DNA from: Ptiloglossa arizonensis
Taxonomy: Eukaryota > Arthropoda > Insecta > Hymenoptera > Colletidae
Direction of reading: 5' to 3'
Assembly (NCBI RefSeq): GCF_051014685.1
Contig: NW_027478440.1
Span: 682,001-746,000, forward strand
DNA length: 64,000 nt
The notes beneath the pieces were generated by a model. It was not told the DNA's origin. It was given only the letters and a program-made list of their open reading frames with translations, and searched no databases. Shown piece after piece: positions 28,311 to 45,000 of this stretch (its first letter is position 1; every line of letters begins with the position of its first letter). The translations under genes were made by a program, and so were the position numbers.

Positions 28311-31135
28311 TACGTTATACTTTATACGTTATACGGGTTACGTTATACGTCATACGTTATACGTTATTCGTAATACGTTATACGTGATACGTTATACTAT
28401 ATACGTTATACGTTATACGTTATACGTTATACATTATACGTTATACGTTATACATTACATGTTATGCGTTATACGTTATACGTTATACGTTATACGTTAT
28501 ACGTTATACGTTATACTTTATACGTTATACGTTATACGTTATACGTTATACGTTATACGTTATACGTTATACGTTATACGTTATACGTTATACGTTATAC
28601 GTTATACGTTATACGTTATACGTTATACGTTATACGTTATACGATATACGTTATACGTTATACGTCATACGTTATGTGTTATACGTTCTACGATATTAGT
28701 TATACGTTATACGTTATTAGTTATACGTTATACGTTATACGTTATACGTCATAGGTTATACGTTATACGTTATGCGTTGTACGTTACACGTTATACATTA
28801 TACCTTATACGTTATACGTTATACGTTATACGTTATACGTTATACGTTATACGTTATACGTTATACGTTACACGTTATACGTCATAGGTTATACGTTATA
28901 CGTTATACGTTATACGTTATACGTTATACGTTATACGATATACGTTATACGTTATACGTTATACGTCATAGGTTATACGTTATACGTTATACGTTATGGG
29001 TTATACGTTATACGTTATACGTTATACCTTCTACGATATTCGTTATACGTTATACGATATATGATATACGTTATACGTTATGCGTTATGCGTTCTTCGTT
29101 ACACGTTATACGTTATTCGGTATGCGTTATACGTTATACGTTATACGTTATACGTCATAGGTTATACGTTATACGTTATACGTTATGCGTTATACGTTAT
29201 ACGTTATACGTTATACGTTCTACGATATTCGTTATACGCTATACGATATACGTTATACGTTATACGTTATACGTTATGCGTTATACGTTCTACGATATTC
29301 GTTATAGGATATACGTTATTAGTTATAGGTTATACGTTATACGTTATACGTCATAGGTTATACGTTATACGTTATACGTTATGCGTTATACGTTATACGT
29401 TATACATTATACGTTATACGTTATACGTTATACGTTATACGTTATACGTTATACGTTATACGTTATACGTTATACGTTATGCGTTATACGTTATACGTTA
29501 TACGTTATACGTTCTACGATATTCGTTATACGCTATACGATATACGTTATACGTTCTACGATATTCGTTATACGCTATACGATATACGTTATACGTTATA
29601 CGTTATGCGTTATACGTTATACATTATACGATATATGATATACGTTATACGTTATGCGTTATGCGTTCTTCGTTACACGTTATACGTTATTCGGTATGCG
29701 TTATACGTTATACGTTATACGTTATACGTTATACGTTATACGTTATACGTTATACGTTATACGTTATACGATTTACGTTATACGTTATACGTTATACGTT
29801 ATACGTTATGCGTTATACGTTCTACGATATTCGTTATACGTTATACTTTATACGTTATACGTTATACGTTATACGTTATACGTTATACGTTATACGTTAT
29901 ACGTTATACGTTATACGTTATACGTTATACGTTACACGTTATACCTCATAGGTTATACGTTATACGTTATACGTTATACGTTATAGGTTATACGTTATAC
30001 GTTATACGTCATAGGTTATACGTTGTACGTTATACGTTATACGTTGTACGTTATACGTTATATGTTATACGTTGTACGTCATAGGTTATACGTTGAACGT
30101 TATACGTTATACGTAGTATGTAATGCGACGTACGTTTTACGTTATTCGTTATACGTTATACGTTATACTTTATACGTTATACGTTATACGTTATACGTTA
30201 TACGTTATACGCTATACGTTATACGTTATACGTTATACGTTATACGTTATACGTTATACGTTATACGTTATACGTTATACGTTATACGTTATACGTTATA
30301 CGTTATACGTTATACGTTGTACGTTATACGTTATAAGTTGTACGTTATACGATATACGTTATACGTTATTCTTTATACGTTCTTCGTTACACGTTATACG
30401 TTATACGTTATACGTTATACGTTATACGTTATACGTTTTACGTTATTCGTTATACGTTATACGTTATACGATATACGTTATACGTTATACGTTATACGTT
30501 ATACGTTATACGTTATACGTTATACGTTATACTTTATACGTTATAGGTGTTACGTTATACGTTATACGTCATAGGTTATACGTTATATGTTATACGTTAT
30601 ACGTTATACGTTATACGTTATACGTCATACGTTATACGTTATACGTTATACGTTATACGTTATACGTTATACGTTATACGTTATTCGTAATACGTTATAC
30701 GTGATACGTTATACTTTGTACGTTATACGTTATACGTTATACGTTATACGTCATACGTTATACGTTTTACGTTATTCGTTATACGTTATACGTTATACGA
30801 TATACGTTATACGTTATACGTTATACGTTATACGTTATACGTTATACGTTATACTTTATACGTTATAGGTGTTACGTTATACGTTATACGTCATAGGTTA
30901 TACGTTATATGTTATACGTTATACGTTATACGTTATACGTCATACGTTATACGTTATACGTTATACATTATACGTTATACGTTATACATTACATGTTATG
31001 CGTTATACGTTATACGTTATACGTTATACGTTATACGTTATACTTTATACGTTATACGTTATACGTTATACGTTATACGTTATACGTTATACGTTATACG
31101 TTATACGTTATACGTTTTACGTTATTCGTTATACG
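28311..31135 (+). repeat. Mosaic satellite stretch, partly homologous to 49.1-49.7 kb
   Basis: No clean tandem period spans this stretch. From about 28,320 to 28,900 the landmarks follow those at about 49,140-49,720 (offset 20,818 bp near the GTTATGTGTTATACG landmark), with small differences such as CGTCATACG for CGTTATACG. From 28.9 to 29.7 kb short strings of modules E and J recur, with TTCTACGATATTCG units only 50-130 bp apart and repeated CGCTATACGATATACG. From 30.1 kb a module S variant (GCGACG) opens a stretch like 33.7-34.5 kb. Confidence 0.65.
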
Positions 31136-31139
31136 TTAT

Positions 31140-32705
31140 ACGTTATACGATATACGTTATACGTTATACGTTATACGTTATACGTTATACGTTATACGTT
31201 ATACGTTATACGTTATACTTTATACGTTATAGGTGTTACGTTATACGTTATACGTCATAGGTTATACGTTATATGTTATACGTTATACGTTATACGTGAT
31301 ACGTTATACTTTGTACGTTATACGTTATACGTTATACGTTATACATTATACGTTATACGTTATACATTACATGTTATACGTTATACATTACATGTTATGC
31401 GTTGTACGTTATACGTTATACGTTATACGTTATACGTTATACGTTATACGTTATACGTTATACGTGATACGTTATACGTTATACGTTATACGTTATACGT
31501 TATACGTTATACGTTATACGTTATGCGGTATACGTTATACGTTATACGTTATACGTTATACGTTATACGTTATACGTTATACGTTATACGTCATAGGTTA
31601 TACGTTATACGTTATACGTTATGCGTTATACGTTATGCGTTATACGTTATACGTTATACGTTATACGTTATACGTTATACGTTATACGTTATACGTTATA
31701 CGTTATGCGTTATACGTTCTACGATATTCGTTATACGTTATACGTTATTAGTTATACGTTATACGTTATACGTTATACGTCATAGGTTATACGTTATACG
31801 TTATGCGTTATACGTTATACATTATACGATATATGATATACGTTATACGTTATGCGTTATGCGTTCTTCGTTACACGTTATACGTTATTCGGTATGCGTT
31901 ATACGTTATACGTTATACGTTATACGTTATACTTTATACGTTATACGTTATACGTTATACGTTATACGTTATACGTTATACGTTATACGTTATACGTTAT
32001 ACGTTATACGTTACACGTTATACCTCATAGGTTATACGTTATACGTTATACGTTATACGTTATAGGTTATACGTTATACGTTATACGTCATAGGTTATAC
32101 GTTATACGTTATACGTTATTCGTTGTACGTTATACGTTATAAGTTATACGTTGTACGTCATAGGTTATACGTTGAACGTTATACGTTATACGTAGTATGT
32201 AATGCGTCGTACGTTTTACGTTATTCGTTATACGTTATACGTTATACGTTATACGTTATACGTTATACGTTATACGTTATACGCTATACGTTATACGTTA
32301 TACGTTATACGTTATACGTTATACGTTATACGTTATACGTTATACGTTATACGTTATACGTTATACGTTATACGTTATACGTTATACGTTGTACGTTATA
32401 CGTTATAAGTTGTACGTTATACGATATACGTTATACGATATTCTTTATACGTTCTTCGTTACACGTTATACGTTATACGTTATACGTTATACGTTATACG
32501 TTTTACGTTATTCGTTATACGTTATACGTTATACGATATACGTTATACGTTATACGTTATACGTTATACGTTATACGTTATACGTTATACGTTATACGTT
32601 ATACTTTATACGTTATAGGTGTTACGTTATACGTTATACGTCATAGGTTATACGTTATATGTTATACGTTATACGTTATACGTTATACGTTATACGTCAT
32701 ACGTT
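31140..32705 (+). repeat. 1,568-bp tandem unit, copy 1
   Basis: Offset of 224 heptamers to copy 2, fixed by ACGATATACG at 31147/32715, module S at 32192/33760 and TATAGGTGTTACG near 32618/34186. It starts between the GTTTTACGTTATTCG at about 31,115 (absent at the equivalent place near 32,690) and 31,147. It contains modules G and T, two ACATTACATG units, GCGGTATACG, module J with ACGATATATGATATACG, and modules S and K. Confidence 0.8.
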
Positions 32706-34273
32706 ATACGTTATACGATATACGTTATACGTTATACGTTATACGTTATACGTTATACGTTATACGTTATACGTTATACGTTATACTTTATACGTTATAG
32801 GTGTTACGTTATACGTTATACGTCATAGGTTATACGTTATATGTTATACGTTATACGTTATACGTGATACGTTATACTTTGTACGTTATACGTTATACGT
32901 TATACGTTATACATTATACGTTATACGTTATACATTACATGTTATACGTTATACATTACATGTTATGCGTTGTACGTTATACGTTATACGTTATACGTTA
33001 TACGTTATACGTTATACGTTATACGTTATACGTGATACGTTATACGTTATACGTTATACGTTATACGTTATACGTTATACGTTATACGTTATGCGGTATA
33101 CGTTATACGTTATACGTTATACGTTATACGTTATACGTTATACGTTATACGTTATACGTCATAGGTTATACGTTATACGTTATACGTTATGCGTTATACG
33201 TTATGCGTTATACGTTATACGTTATACGTTATACGTTATACGTTATACGTTATACGTTATACGTTATACGTTATGCGTTATACGTTCTACGATATTCGTT
33301 ATACGTTATACGTTATTAGTTATACGTTATACGTTATACGTTATACGTCATAGGTTATACGTTATACGTTATGCGTTATACGTTATACATTATACGATAT
33401 ATGATATACGTTATACGTTATGCGTTATGCGTTCTTCGTTACACGTTATACGTTATTCGGTATGCGTTATACGTTATACGTTATACGTTATACGTTATAC
33501 TTTATACGTTATACGTTATACGTTATACGTTATACGTTATACGTTATACGTTATACGTTATACGTTATACGTTATACGTTACACGTTATACCTCATAGGT
33601 TATACGTTATACGTTATACGTTATACGTTATAGGTTATACGTTATACGTTATACGTCATAGGTTATACGTTATACGTTATACGTTATTCGTTGTACGTTA
33701 TACGTTATAAGTTATACGTTGTACGTCATAGGTTATACGTTGAACGTTATACGTTATACGTAGTATGTAATGCGTCGTACGTTTTACGTTATTCGTTATA
33801 CGTTATACGTTATACGTTATACGTTATACGTTATACGTTATACGTTATACGCTATACGTTATACGTTATACGTTATACGTTATACGTTATACGTTATACG
33901 TTATACGTTATACGTTATACGTTATACGTTATACGTTATACGTTATACGTTATACGTTGTACGTTATACGTTATAAGTTGTACGTTATACGATATACGTT
34001 ATACGATATTCTTTATACGTTCTTCGTTACACGTTATACGTTATACGTTATACGTTATACGTTATACGTTTTACGTTATTCGTTATACGTTATACGTTAT
34101 ACGATATACGTTATACGTTATACGTTATACGTTATACGTTATACGTTATACGTTATACGTTATACGTTATACTTTATACGTTATAGGTGTTACGTTATAC
34201 GTTATACGTCATAGGTTATACGTTATATGTTATACGTTATACGTTATACGTTATACGTTATACGTCATACGTT
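32706..34273 (+). repeat. 1,568-bp tandem unit, copy 2
   Basis: All landmarks of copy 1 recur in order with no heptamer gain or loss that I could detect, so this pair looks like the cleanest short-period duplication in the window. The copies part at about 34,275, where copy 1 has ACGATATACG (opening copy 2) and this copy runs on with ordinary units towards GTAATACG and GTGATACG. Confidence 0.8.
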
Positions 34274-37200
34274 ATACGTTATACGTTATACGTTATACGT
34301 TATACGTTATACGTTATACGTTATTCGTAATACGTTATACGTGATACGTTATACTTTGTACGTTATACGTTATACGTTATACGTTATACGTCATACGTTA
34401 TACGTTTTACGTTATTCGTTATACGTTATACGTTATACGATATACGTTATACGTTATACGTTATACGTTATACGTTATACGTTATACGTTATACTTTATA
34501 CGTTATAGGTGTTACGTTATACGTTATACGTTATACGTTATACGTTATACGTTATACGTTTTACGTTATTCGTTATACGTTATACGTTATACGATATACG
34601 TTATACGTTATACGTTATACGTTATACGTTATACGTTATACGTTATACGTTATACTTTATACGTTATAGGTGTTACGTTATACGTTATACGTCATAGGTT
34701 ATACGTTATATGTTATACGTTATACGTTATACGTGATACGTTATACTTTGTACGTTATACGTTATACGTTATACGTTATACATTATACGTTATACGTTAT
34801 ACATTACATGTTATACGTTATACATTACATGTTATGCGTTATACGTTATACGTTATACGTTATACGTTATACGTTATACGTTATACGTTATACGTTATAC
34901 GTGATACGTTATACGTTATACGTTATACGTTATACGTTATACGTTATACGTTATACGTTATACGGTATACGTTATACGTTATACGTTATACGTTATACGT
35001 TATACGTTATACGTTATACGTTATACGTCATAGGTTATACGTTATACGTTATACGTTATGCGTTATACGTTATGCGTTATACGTTATACGTTATACGTTA
35101 TACGTTATACGTTATACGTTATACGTTATACGTTATACGTTATACGTTATACGTTATAGGTTATACGTTATACGTTATACGTTATACGTTATACGTTATA
35201 CGTTATAAGTTATACGTAATACGTCATAGGTTATACGTTGAACGTTATACGTTATACGTAGTATGTAATGCGTCGTACGTTTTACGTTATTCGTTATACG
35301 TTGTACGTTATACGTTATACGTTATACGTTATACGTTATACGTTATACGTTATACGTTATACGTTATACGTTATACGTTATACGTTATACGTTATACGTT
35401 ATACGTTATACGTTATACGTTATACGTTATACGTTATACGTTATACGTTATACGGTATACGTTATACGTTATACGTTATACGTTATACGTTATACGTTAT
35501 GCGTTATACGTTCTACGATATTCTTTATACGTTATACGTTATTAGGTATACGTTATACGTTATACGTTATACGTCATAGGTCATGCGTTATACGTTATGC
35601 GTTATACGTTATACATTATACGTTATACGATATACGTTATACGTTATGCGTTATGCGTTCTTCGTTACACGTTATACGTTATTCGGTATGCGTTATACGT
35701 TATACGTTATACGTTATACGTTATACTTTATACGTTATACGCTATACGTTATAAGTTGTACGTTATACGATATACGTTATACGTTATTCGTTATCCGTAC
35801 TTCGTTACACGTTATACGTTATACGTTATACGTTATACGTTTTACGATATACGATATACGTTATACGTTATGCGTTATACGTTATACGTTATACGTTATA
35901 CGTTATACGTTCTACGATATTCGTTATACGCTATACGATATACGTTATACGTTATACGTTATACGTTATGCGTTATACGTTCTACGATATTCGTTATAGG
36001 TTATACGTTATTAGTTATAGGTTATACGTTATACGTTATACGTCATAGGTTATACGTTATACGTTATACGTTATGCGTTATACGTTATACGTTATACATT
36101 ATACGTTATACGTTATACGTTATACGTTATACGTTATACGTTATACGTTATACGTTATACGTTATACGTTATACGTTATACGTTATACGTTATACGTTAT
36201 TCGTAATACGTTATACGTGATACGTTATACTTTGTACGTTATACGTTATACGTTATACGTTATACGTCATACGTTATACTTTATACGTTATAGGTGTTAC
36301 GTTATACGTTATACGTCATAGGTTATTCGTTATATGTTATACGTTATACGTTATACGTGATACGTTATACTTTGTACGTTATACGTTATACGTTATACGT
36401 TATACATTATACGTTATACGTTATACATTACATGTTATACGTTATACATTACATGTTATGCGTTATACGTTATACGATATACGTTATACGTTATACGTTA
36501 TACGTTATACGTTATACGTTATACGTTATACGTGATACGTTATACGTTATACGTTATACGTTATACGTTATACGTTATACGTTATACGTTATACGGTATA
36601 CGTTATACGTTATACGTTATACGTTATACATTACATGTTATGCGTTATACGTTATACGTTATACGTTATACGTTATACGTTATACGTTATACTTTATACG
36701 TTATGCGTTCTTCGTTACACGTTATACGTTATTCGGTATGCGTTATACGTTATACGTTATACGTTATACGTTATACTTTATACGTTATACGCTATACGTT
36801 ATAAGTTGTACGTTATACGATATACGTTATACGTTATTCGTTATCCGTACTTCGTTACACGTTATACGTTATACGTTATACGTTATACGTTTTACGATAT
36901 ACGATATACGTTATACGTTATGCGTTATACGTTATACGTTATACGTTATACGTTATACGTTCTACGATATTCGTTATACGCTATACGATATACGTTATAC
37001 GTTATACGTCATAGGTTATACGTTATATGTTATACGTTATACGTTATACGTTATACGTCATACGTTATACGTTATACGTTATACATTATACGTTATACGT
37101 TATACATTACATGTTATGCGTTATACGTTATACGTTATACGTTATACGTTATACGTTATACGTTATACTTTATACGTTATACGTTATACGTTATACGTTA

Positions 37201-38275
37201 TACGTTATACGTTATACGTTATACGTTATACGTTTTACGTTATTCGTTATACGTTATACGTTATACGATATACGTTATACGTTATACGTTATACGTTATA
37301 CGTTATACGTTATACGTTATACGTTATACTTTATACGTTATAGGTGTTACGTTATACGTTATACGTCATAGGTTATTCGTTATATGTTATACGTTATACG
37401 TTATACGTGATACGTTATACTTTGTACGTTATACGTTATACGTTATACGTTATACATTATACGTTATACGTTATACATTACATGTTATACGTTATACATT
37501 ACATGTTATGCGTTATACGTTATACGATATACGTTATACGTTATACGTTATACGTTATACGTTATACGTTATACGTTATACGTGATACGTTATACGTTAT
37601 ACGTTATACGTTATACGTTATACGTTATACGTTATACGTTATACGGTATACGTTATACGTTATACGTTATACGTTATACGTTATACGTTATACGTTATAC
37701 GTTATACGTCATAGGTTATACGTTATACGTTATACGTTATGCGTTATACGTTATGCGTTATACGTTATACGTTATACGTTATACGTTATACGTTATACGT
37801 TATACGTTATACGTTATACGTTATACGTTATACGTTATACGTTATAGGTTATACGTTATACGTTATACGTTATACGTTATACGTTATACGTTATAAGTTA
37901 TACGTAATACGTCATAGGTTATACGTTGAACGTTATACGTTATACGTAGTATGTAATGCGTCGTACGTTTTACGTTATTCGTTATACGTTGTACGTTATA
38001 CGTTATACGTTATACGTTATACGTTATACCTTATACGTTATACGTTATACGTTATACGTTATACGTTATACGTTATACGTTATACGTTATACGTTATACG
38101 TTATACGTTATACGTTATACGTTATACGTTATACGGTATACGTTATACGCTATACGTTATACGTTATACGTTATACGTTATGCGTTATACGTTCTACGAT
38201 ATTCTTTATACGTTATACGTTGTTAGGTATACGTTATACGTTATACGTTATACGTCATAGGTCATGCGTTATACG
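34274..38275 (+). repeat. Mosaic satellite stretch with 1,050- and 2,681-bp offsets
   Basis: Landmarks here match several other places rather than one tandem unit. About 34.67-35.6 kb follows 51.47-52.4 kb at an offset of 16,800 bp (2,400 heptamers). About 36,275-36,620 recurs at 37,325-37,670 (offset 1,050), sharing the rare CATAGGTTATTCG variant of module G. The module J string near 35,600 recurs near 38,280 (offset 2,681), and module S at 35258 recurs at 37946 (offset 2,688). The pattern fits repeated unequal exchange among neighbouring modules. Confidence 0.65.
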
Positions 38276-41200
38276 TTATGCGTTATACGTTATACATTAT
38301 ACGTTATACGATATACGTTATACGTTATGCGTTATGCGTTCTTCGTTACACGTTATACGTTATTCGGTATGCGTTATACGTTATACGTTATACGTTATAC
38401 GTTATACTTTATACGTTATACGCTATACGTTATAAGTTGTACGTTATACGATATACGTTATACGTTATTCGTTATCCGTACTTCGTTACACGTTATACGT
38501 TATACGTTATACGTTATACGTTTTACGATATACGATATACGTTATACGTTATGCGTTATACGTTATACGTTATACGTTATACGTTCTACGATATTCGTTA
38601 TACGCTATACGATATACGTTATACGTTATACGTTATACGTTATGCGTTATACGTTCTACGATATTCGTTATAGGTTATACGTTATTAGTTATAGGTTATA
38701 CGTTATACGTTATACGTCATAGGTTATACGTTATACGTTATGCATTATACGTTACACGTTATACATTATACTTTATACGTTATACGTTATACGTTATACG
38801 TTATACGTTATACGTTATACGTTATACGTTATACGTTACACGTTATACGTCATAGGTTATACGTTATACGTTATACGTTATACGTTATACGTTATACGTT
38901 ATACGATATACGTTATCCGTTATTCTTTATACGTTCTTCGTTACACGTTATAGGTTATACGTTATACGTTATACGTTTTACGTTATTCGTTATACGTTAT
39001 ACGCCATACGATATACGTTATACGTTATACGTTATACGTTATGCGTTATACGTTCTACGATATTCGTTATAGGTTATACGTTATTAGTTATAGGTTATAC
39101 GTTACACGTTATACGTCATAGGTTATACGTTACACGTTATGCGTTATACGTTATACATTATACGTTATACGATATACGTTATACGTTATGCGTTATGCGT
39201 TCTTCGATACACGTTATACGTTATTCGGTATGCGTTATACGTTATACGTTATACGTTATACGTTATACATTATACTTTATACGTTATACGTTATACGTTA
39301 TACGTTATACGTTATGCGTTATACGTTATACGTTATACATTATACGTTATACGTTATACGTTATACGTTATACGTTATACGTTATACGTTATACGTTATA
39401 CGTTATACGTTATACGTCATAGGTTATACGTTATACGTTATACGTTATGCGTTATACGTTATACGTTATACGTTATACGTTCTACGATATTCGTTATACG
39501 TTATACGATATATGATATACGTTATACGTTATGCGTTATGCGTTCTTCGTTACACGTTATACGTTATTCGGTATGCGTTATACGTTATAAGTTATACGTT
39601 ATACGTCGTAGGTTATACGTTATACGTTATACGTTATGCGTTATACGTTATACGTTATACGTTATACGTTCTACGATATTCGTTATACGCTATACGATAT
39701 ACGTTATACGTTATACGTTATACGTTATGCGTTATACGTTCTACGATATTCGTTATAGGTTATACGTTATTAGTTACAGGTTATACGTTATACGTTATAC
39801 GTCATAGGTTATACGTTATACGTTATACGTTATGCGTTATACGTTATACGTTATACATTATACGTTATACGTTATACGTTATACGTTATACGTTATACGT
39901 TATACGTTATACGTTATACGTTATACGTCATAGGTTATACGTTATACGTTATACGTTATACGTTATACGTTATACGTCATAGGTTATACGTTATACGTTA
40001 TGCGTTATACGTTATACATTATACGATATATGATATACGTTATACGTTATGCGTTATGCGTTCTTCGTTACACGTTATACGTTATTCGGTATGCGTTATA
40101 CGTTATACGTTATACGTTATACGTTATACGTTATACGTTATACGTTATACGTTATACGATATACGTTATACGTTATACGTTATACGTTATACGTTATGCG
40201 TTATACGTTCTACGATATTCGTTATACGTTATACGTTATTAGTTATACGTTATACGTTATACGTTATACGTCATAGGTTATACGTTATACGTTATGCGTT
40301 ATACGTTATACATTATACGATATATGATATACGTTATACGTTATGCGTTATGCGTTCTTCGTTACACGTTATACGTTATTCGGTATGCGTTATACGTTAT
40401 ACGTTATACGTTATACGTTATACTTTATACGTTATACGTTATACGTTATACGTTATACGTTATACGTTATACGTTATACGTTATACGTTATACGTTACAC
40501 GTTATACGTCATAGGTTATACGTTATACGTTATACGTTATACGTTATACGTTATAGGTTATACGTTATACGTTATACGTCATAGGTTATACGTTATACGT
40601 TATACGTTATACGTTGTACGTTATACGTTATAAGTTATACGTTGTACGTCATAGGTTATACGTTGAACGTTATACGTTATACGTAGTATGTAATGCGTCG
40701 TACGTTTTACGTTATTCGTTATACGTTATACGTTATACGTTATACGTTATACGTTATACGTTATACGTTATACGCTATACGTTATACGTTATACGTTATA
40801 CGTTATACGTTATACGTTATACGTTATACGTTATACGTTATACGTTATACGTTATACGTTATACGTTATACGTTATACGTTATACGTTATACGTTGTACG
40901 TTATACGTTATAAGTTGTACGTTATACGATATACGTTATACGTTATTCTTTATACGTTCTTCGTTACACGTTATACGTTATACGTTATACGTTATACGTT
41001 ATACGTTTTACGTTATTCGTTATACGTTATACGTTATACGATATACGTTATACGTTATACGTTATACGTTATACGTTATACGTTATACGTTATACGTTAT
41101 ACGTTATACGTTATACTTTATACGTTATAGGTGTTACGTTATACGTTATACGTCATAGGTTATACGTTATATGTTTTACGTTATACGTTATACGTTATAC

Positions 41201-41757
41201 GTTATACGTCATACGTTATACGTTATACGTTATACGTTATACGTTATACGTTATACGTTATACGTTTTTCGTAATACGTTATACGTGATACGTTATACTT
41301 TGTACGTTATACGTTATACGTTATACGTTATACGTCATACGTTATACGTTTTACGTTATTCGTTATACGTTATACGTTATACGTTATACGTTATACGTTA
41401 TACGTTATACGTTATACGTTATACATTACATGTTATACGTTATACATTACATGTTATGCGTTATACGTTATACGTTATACGTTATACGTTATACGTTATA
41501 CGTTATACCTTATACGTTATACGTGATACGTTATACGTTATACGTTATACGTTATACGTTATACGTTATACGTTATACGTTATACGGTATACGTTATACG
41601 TTATACGTTATACGTTATACGTTATACGTTATACGTTATACGTTATACGTCATAGGTTATACGTTATACGTTATACGTTATGCGTTATACGTTATGCGTT
41701 ATACGTTATACGTTATACGTTATACGTTATACGTTATACGTTATACGTTATACGTTA
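38276..41757 (+). repeat. 3,780-bp-offset duplication, copy 1
   Basis: About 3.48 kb matched at 540 heptamers' distance, from the GCGTTATACG/ACATTATACG string near 38,280 (42,060) to a perfect run ending at 41,757 (45,537). Landmarks include GCATTATACG, ATCCGTTATTCTTTATACG, GCCATACG, GTCGTAGG, CAGGTTATACG, module S at 40683/44463, and GTTTTTCGTAATACG. No difference was seen in the landmarks compared. Confidence 0.8.
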
Positions 41758-42055
41758 CACGTTATACGTCATAGGTTATACGTTATACGTTATACGTTAT
41801 ACGTTATACGTTATACGTTATACGATATACGTTATCCGTTATTCTTTATACGTTCTTCGTTACACGTTATAGGTTATACGTTATACGTTATACGTTTTAC
41901 GTTATTCGTTATACGTTATACGCCATACGATATACGTTATACGTTATACGTTATACGTTATGCGTTATACGTTCTACGATATTCGTTATAGGTTATACGT
42001 TATTAGTTATAGGTTATACGTTACACGTTATACGTCATAGGTTATACGTTACACG
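41758..42055 (+). repeat. Mosaic junction block copied from about 38,839-39,136
   Basis: Between the two 3,780-bp-offset copies lies a 298-bp block that instead matches 38,839-39,136 at an offset of 2,919 bp (417 heptamers). It includes ATCCGTTATTCTTTATACG, TTATAGGTTATACG, GCCATACG and two TTACACG units. At its right end the template changes back to the 38,276 alignment, inside the GCGTTATACG/ACATTATACG/module J string that both sources share. This looks like homologous template switching. Confidence 0.75.
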
Positions 42056-45000
42056 TTATGCGTTATACGTTATACATTATACGTTATACGATATACGTTA
42101 TACGTTATGCGTTATGCGTTCTTCGTTACACGTTATACGTTATTCGGTATGCGTTATACGTTATACGTTATACGTTATACGTTATACTTTATACGTTATA
42201 CGCTATACGTTATAAGTTGTACGTTATACGATATACGTTATACGTTATTCGTTATCCGTACTTCGTTACACGTTATACGTTATACGTTATACGTTATACG
42301 TTTTACGATATACGATATACGTTATACGTTATGCGTTATACGTTATACGTTATACGTTATACGTTCTACGATATTCGTTATACGCTATACGATATACGTT
42401 ATACGTTATACGTTATACGTTATGCGTTATACGTTCTACGATATTCGTTATAGGTTATACGTTATTAGTTATAGGTTATACGTTATACGTTATACGTCAT
42501 AGGTTATACGTTATACGTTATGCATTATACGTTACACGTTATACATTATACTTTATACGTTATACGTTATACGTTATACGTTATACGTTATACGTTATAC
42601 GTTATACGTTATACGTTACACGTTATACGTCATAGGTTATACGTTATACGTTATACGTTATACGTTATACGTTATACGTTATACGATATACGTTATCCGT
42701 TATTCTTTATACGTTCTTCGTTACACGTTATAGGTTATACGTTATACGTTATACGTTTTACGTTATTCGTTATACGTTATACGCCATACGATATACGTTA
42801 TACGTTATACGTTATACGTTATGCGTTATACGTTCTACGATATTCGTTATAGGTTATACGTTATTAGTTATAGGTTATACGTTACACGTTATACGTCATA
42901 GGTTATACGTTACACGTTATGCGTTATACGTTATACATTATACGTTATACGATATACGTTATACGTTATGCGTTATGCGTTCTTCGATACACGTTATACG
43001 TTATTCGGTATGCGTTATACGTTATACGTTATACGTTATACGTTATACATTATACTTTATACGTTATACGTTATACGTTATACGTTATACGTTATGCGTT
43101 ATACGTTATACGTTATACATTATACGTTATACGTTATACGTTATACGTTATACGTTATACGTTATACGTTATACGTTATACGTTATACGTTATACGTCAT
43201 AGGTTATACGTTATACGTTATACGTTATGCGTTATACGTTATACGTTATACGTTATACGTTCTACGATATTCGTTATACGTTATACGATATATGATATAC
43301 GTTATACGTTATGCGTTATGCGTTCTTCGTTACACGTTATACGTTATTCGGTATGCGTTATACGTTATAAGTTATACGTTATACGTCGTAGGTTATACGT
43401 TATACGTTATACGTTATGCGTTATACGTTATACGTTATACGTTATACGTTCTACGATATTCGTTATACGCTATACGATATACGTTATACGTTATACGTTA
43501 TACGTTATGCGTTATACGTTCTACGATATTCGTTATAGGTTATACGTTATTAGTTACAGGTTATACGTTATACGTTATACGTCATAGGTTATACGTTATA
43601 CGTTATACGTTATGCGTTATACGTTATACGTTATACATTATACGTTATACGTTATACGTTATACGTTATACGTTATACGTTATACGTTATACGTTATACG
43701 TTATACGTCATAGGTTATACGTTATACGTTATACGTTATACGTTATACGTTATACGTCATAGGTTATACGTTATACGTTATGCGTTATACGTTATACATT
43801 ATACGATATATGATATACGTTATACGTTATGCGTTATGCGTTCTTCGTTACACGTTATACGTTATTCGGTATGCGTTATACGTTATACGTTATACGTTAT
43901 ACGTTATACGTTATACGTTATACGTTATACGTTATACGATATACGTTATACGTTATACGTTATACGTTATACGTTATGCGTTATACGTTCTACGATATTC
44001 GTTATACGTTATACGTTATTAGTTATACGTTATACGTTATACGTTATACGTCATAGGTTATACGTTATACGTTATGCGTTATACGTTATACATTATACGA
44101 TATATGATATACGTTATACGTTATGCGTTATGCGTTCTTCGTTACACGTTATACGTTATTCGGTATGCGTTATACGTTATACGTTATACGTTATACGTTA
44201 TACTTTATACGTTATACGTTATACGTTATACGTTATACGTTATACGTTATACGTTATACGTTATACGTTATACGTTACACGTTATACGTCATAGGTTATA
44301 CGTTATACGTTATACGTTATACGTTATACGTTATAGGTTATACGTTATACGTTATACGTCATAGGTTATACGTTATACGTTATACGTTATACGTTGTACG
44401 TTATACGTTATAAGTTATACGTTGTACGTCATAGGTTATACGTTGAACGTTATACGTTATACGTAGTATGTAATGCGTCGTACGTTTTACGTTATTCGTT
44501 ATACGTTATACGTTATACGTTATACGTTATACGTTATACGTTATACGTTATACGCTATACGTTATACGTTATACGTTATACGTTATACGTTATACGTTAT
44601 ACGTTATACGTTATACGTTATACGTTATACGTTATACGTTATACGTTATACGTTATACGTTATACGTTATACGTTGTACGTTATACGTTATAAGTTGTAC
44701 GTTATACGATATACGTTATACGTTATTCTTTATACGTTCTTCGTTACACGTTATACGTTATACGTTATACGTTATACGTTATACGTTTTACGTTATTCGT
44801 TATACGTTATACGTTATACGATATACGTTATACGTTATACGTTATACGTTATACGTTATACGTTATACGTTATACGTTATACGTTATACGTTATACTTTA
44901 TACGTTATAGGTGTTACGTTATACGTTATACGTCATAGGTTATACGTTATATGTTTTACGTTATACGTTATACGTTATACGTTATACGTCATACGTTATA

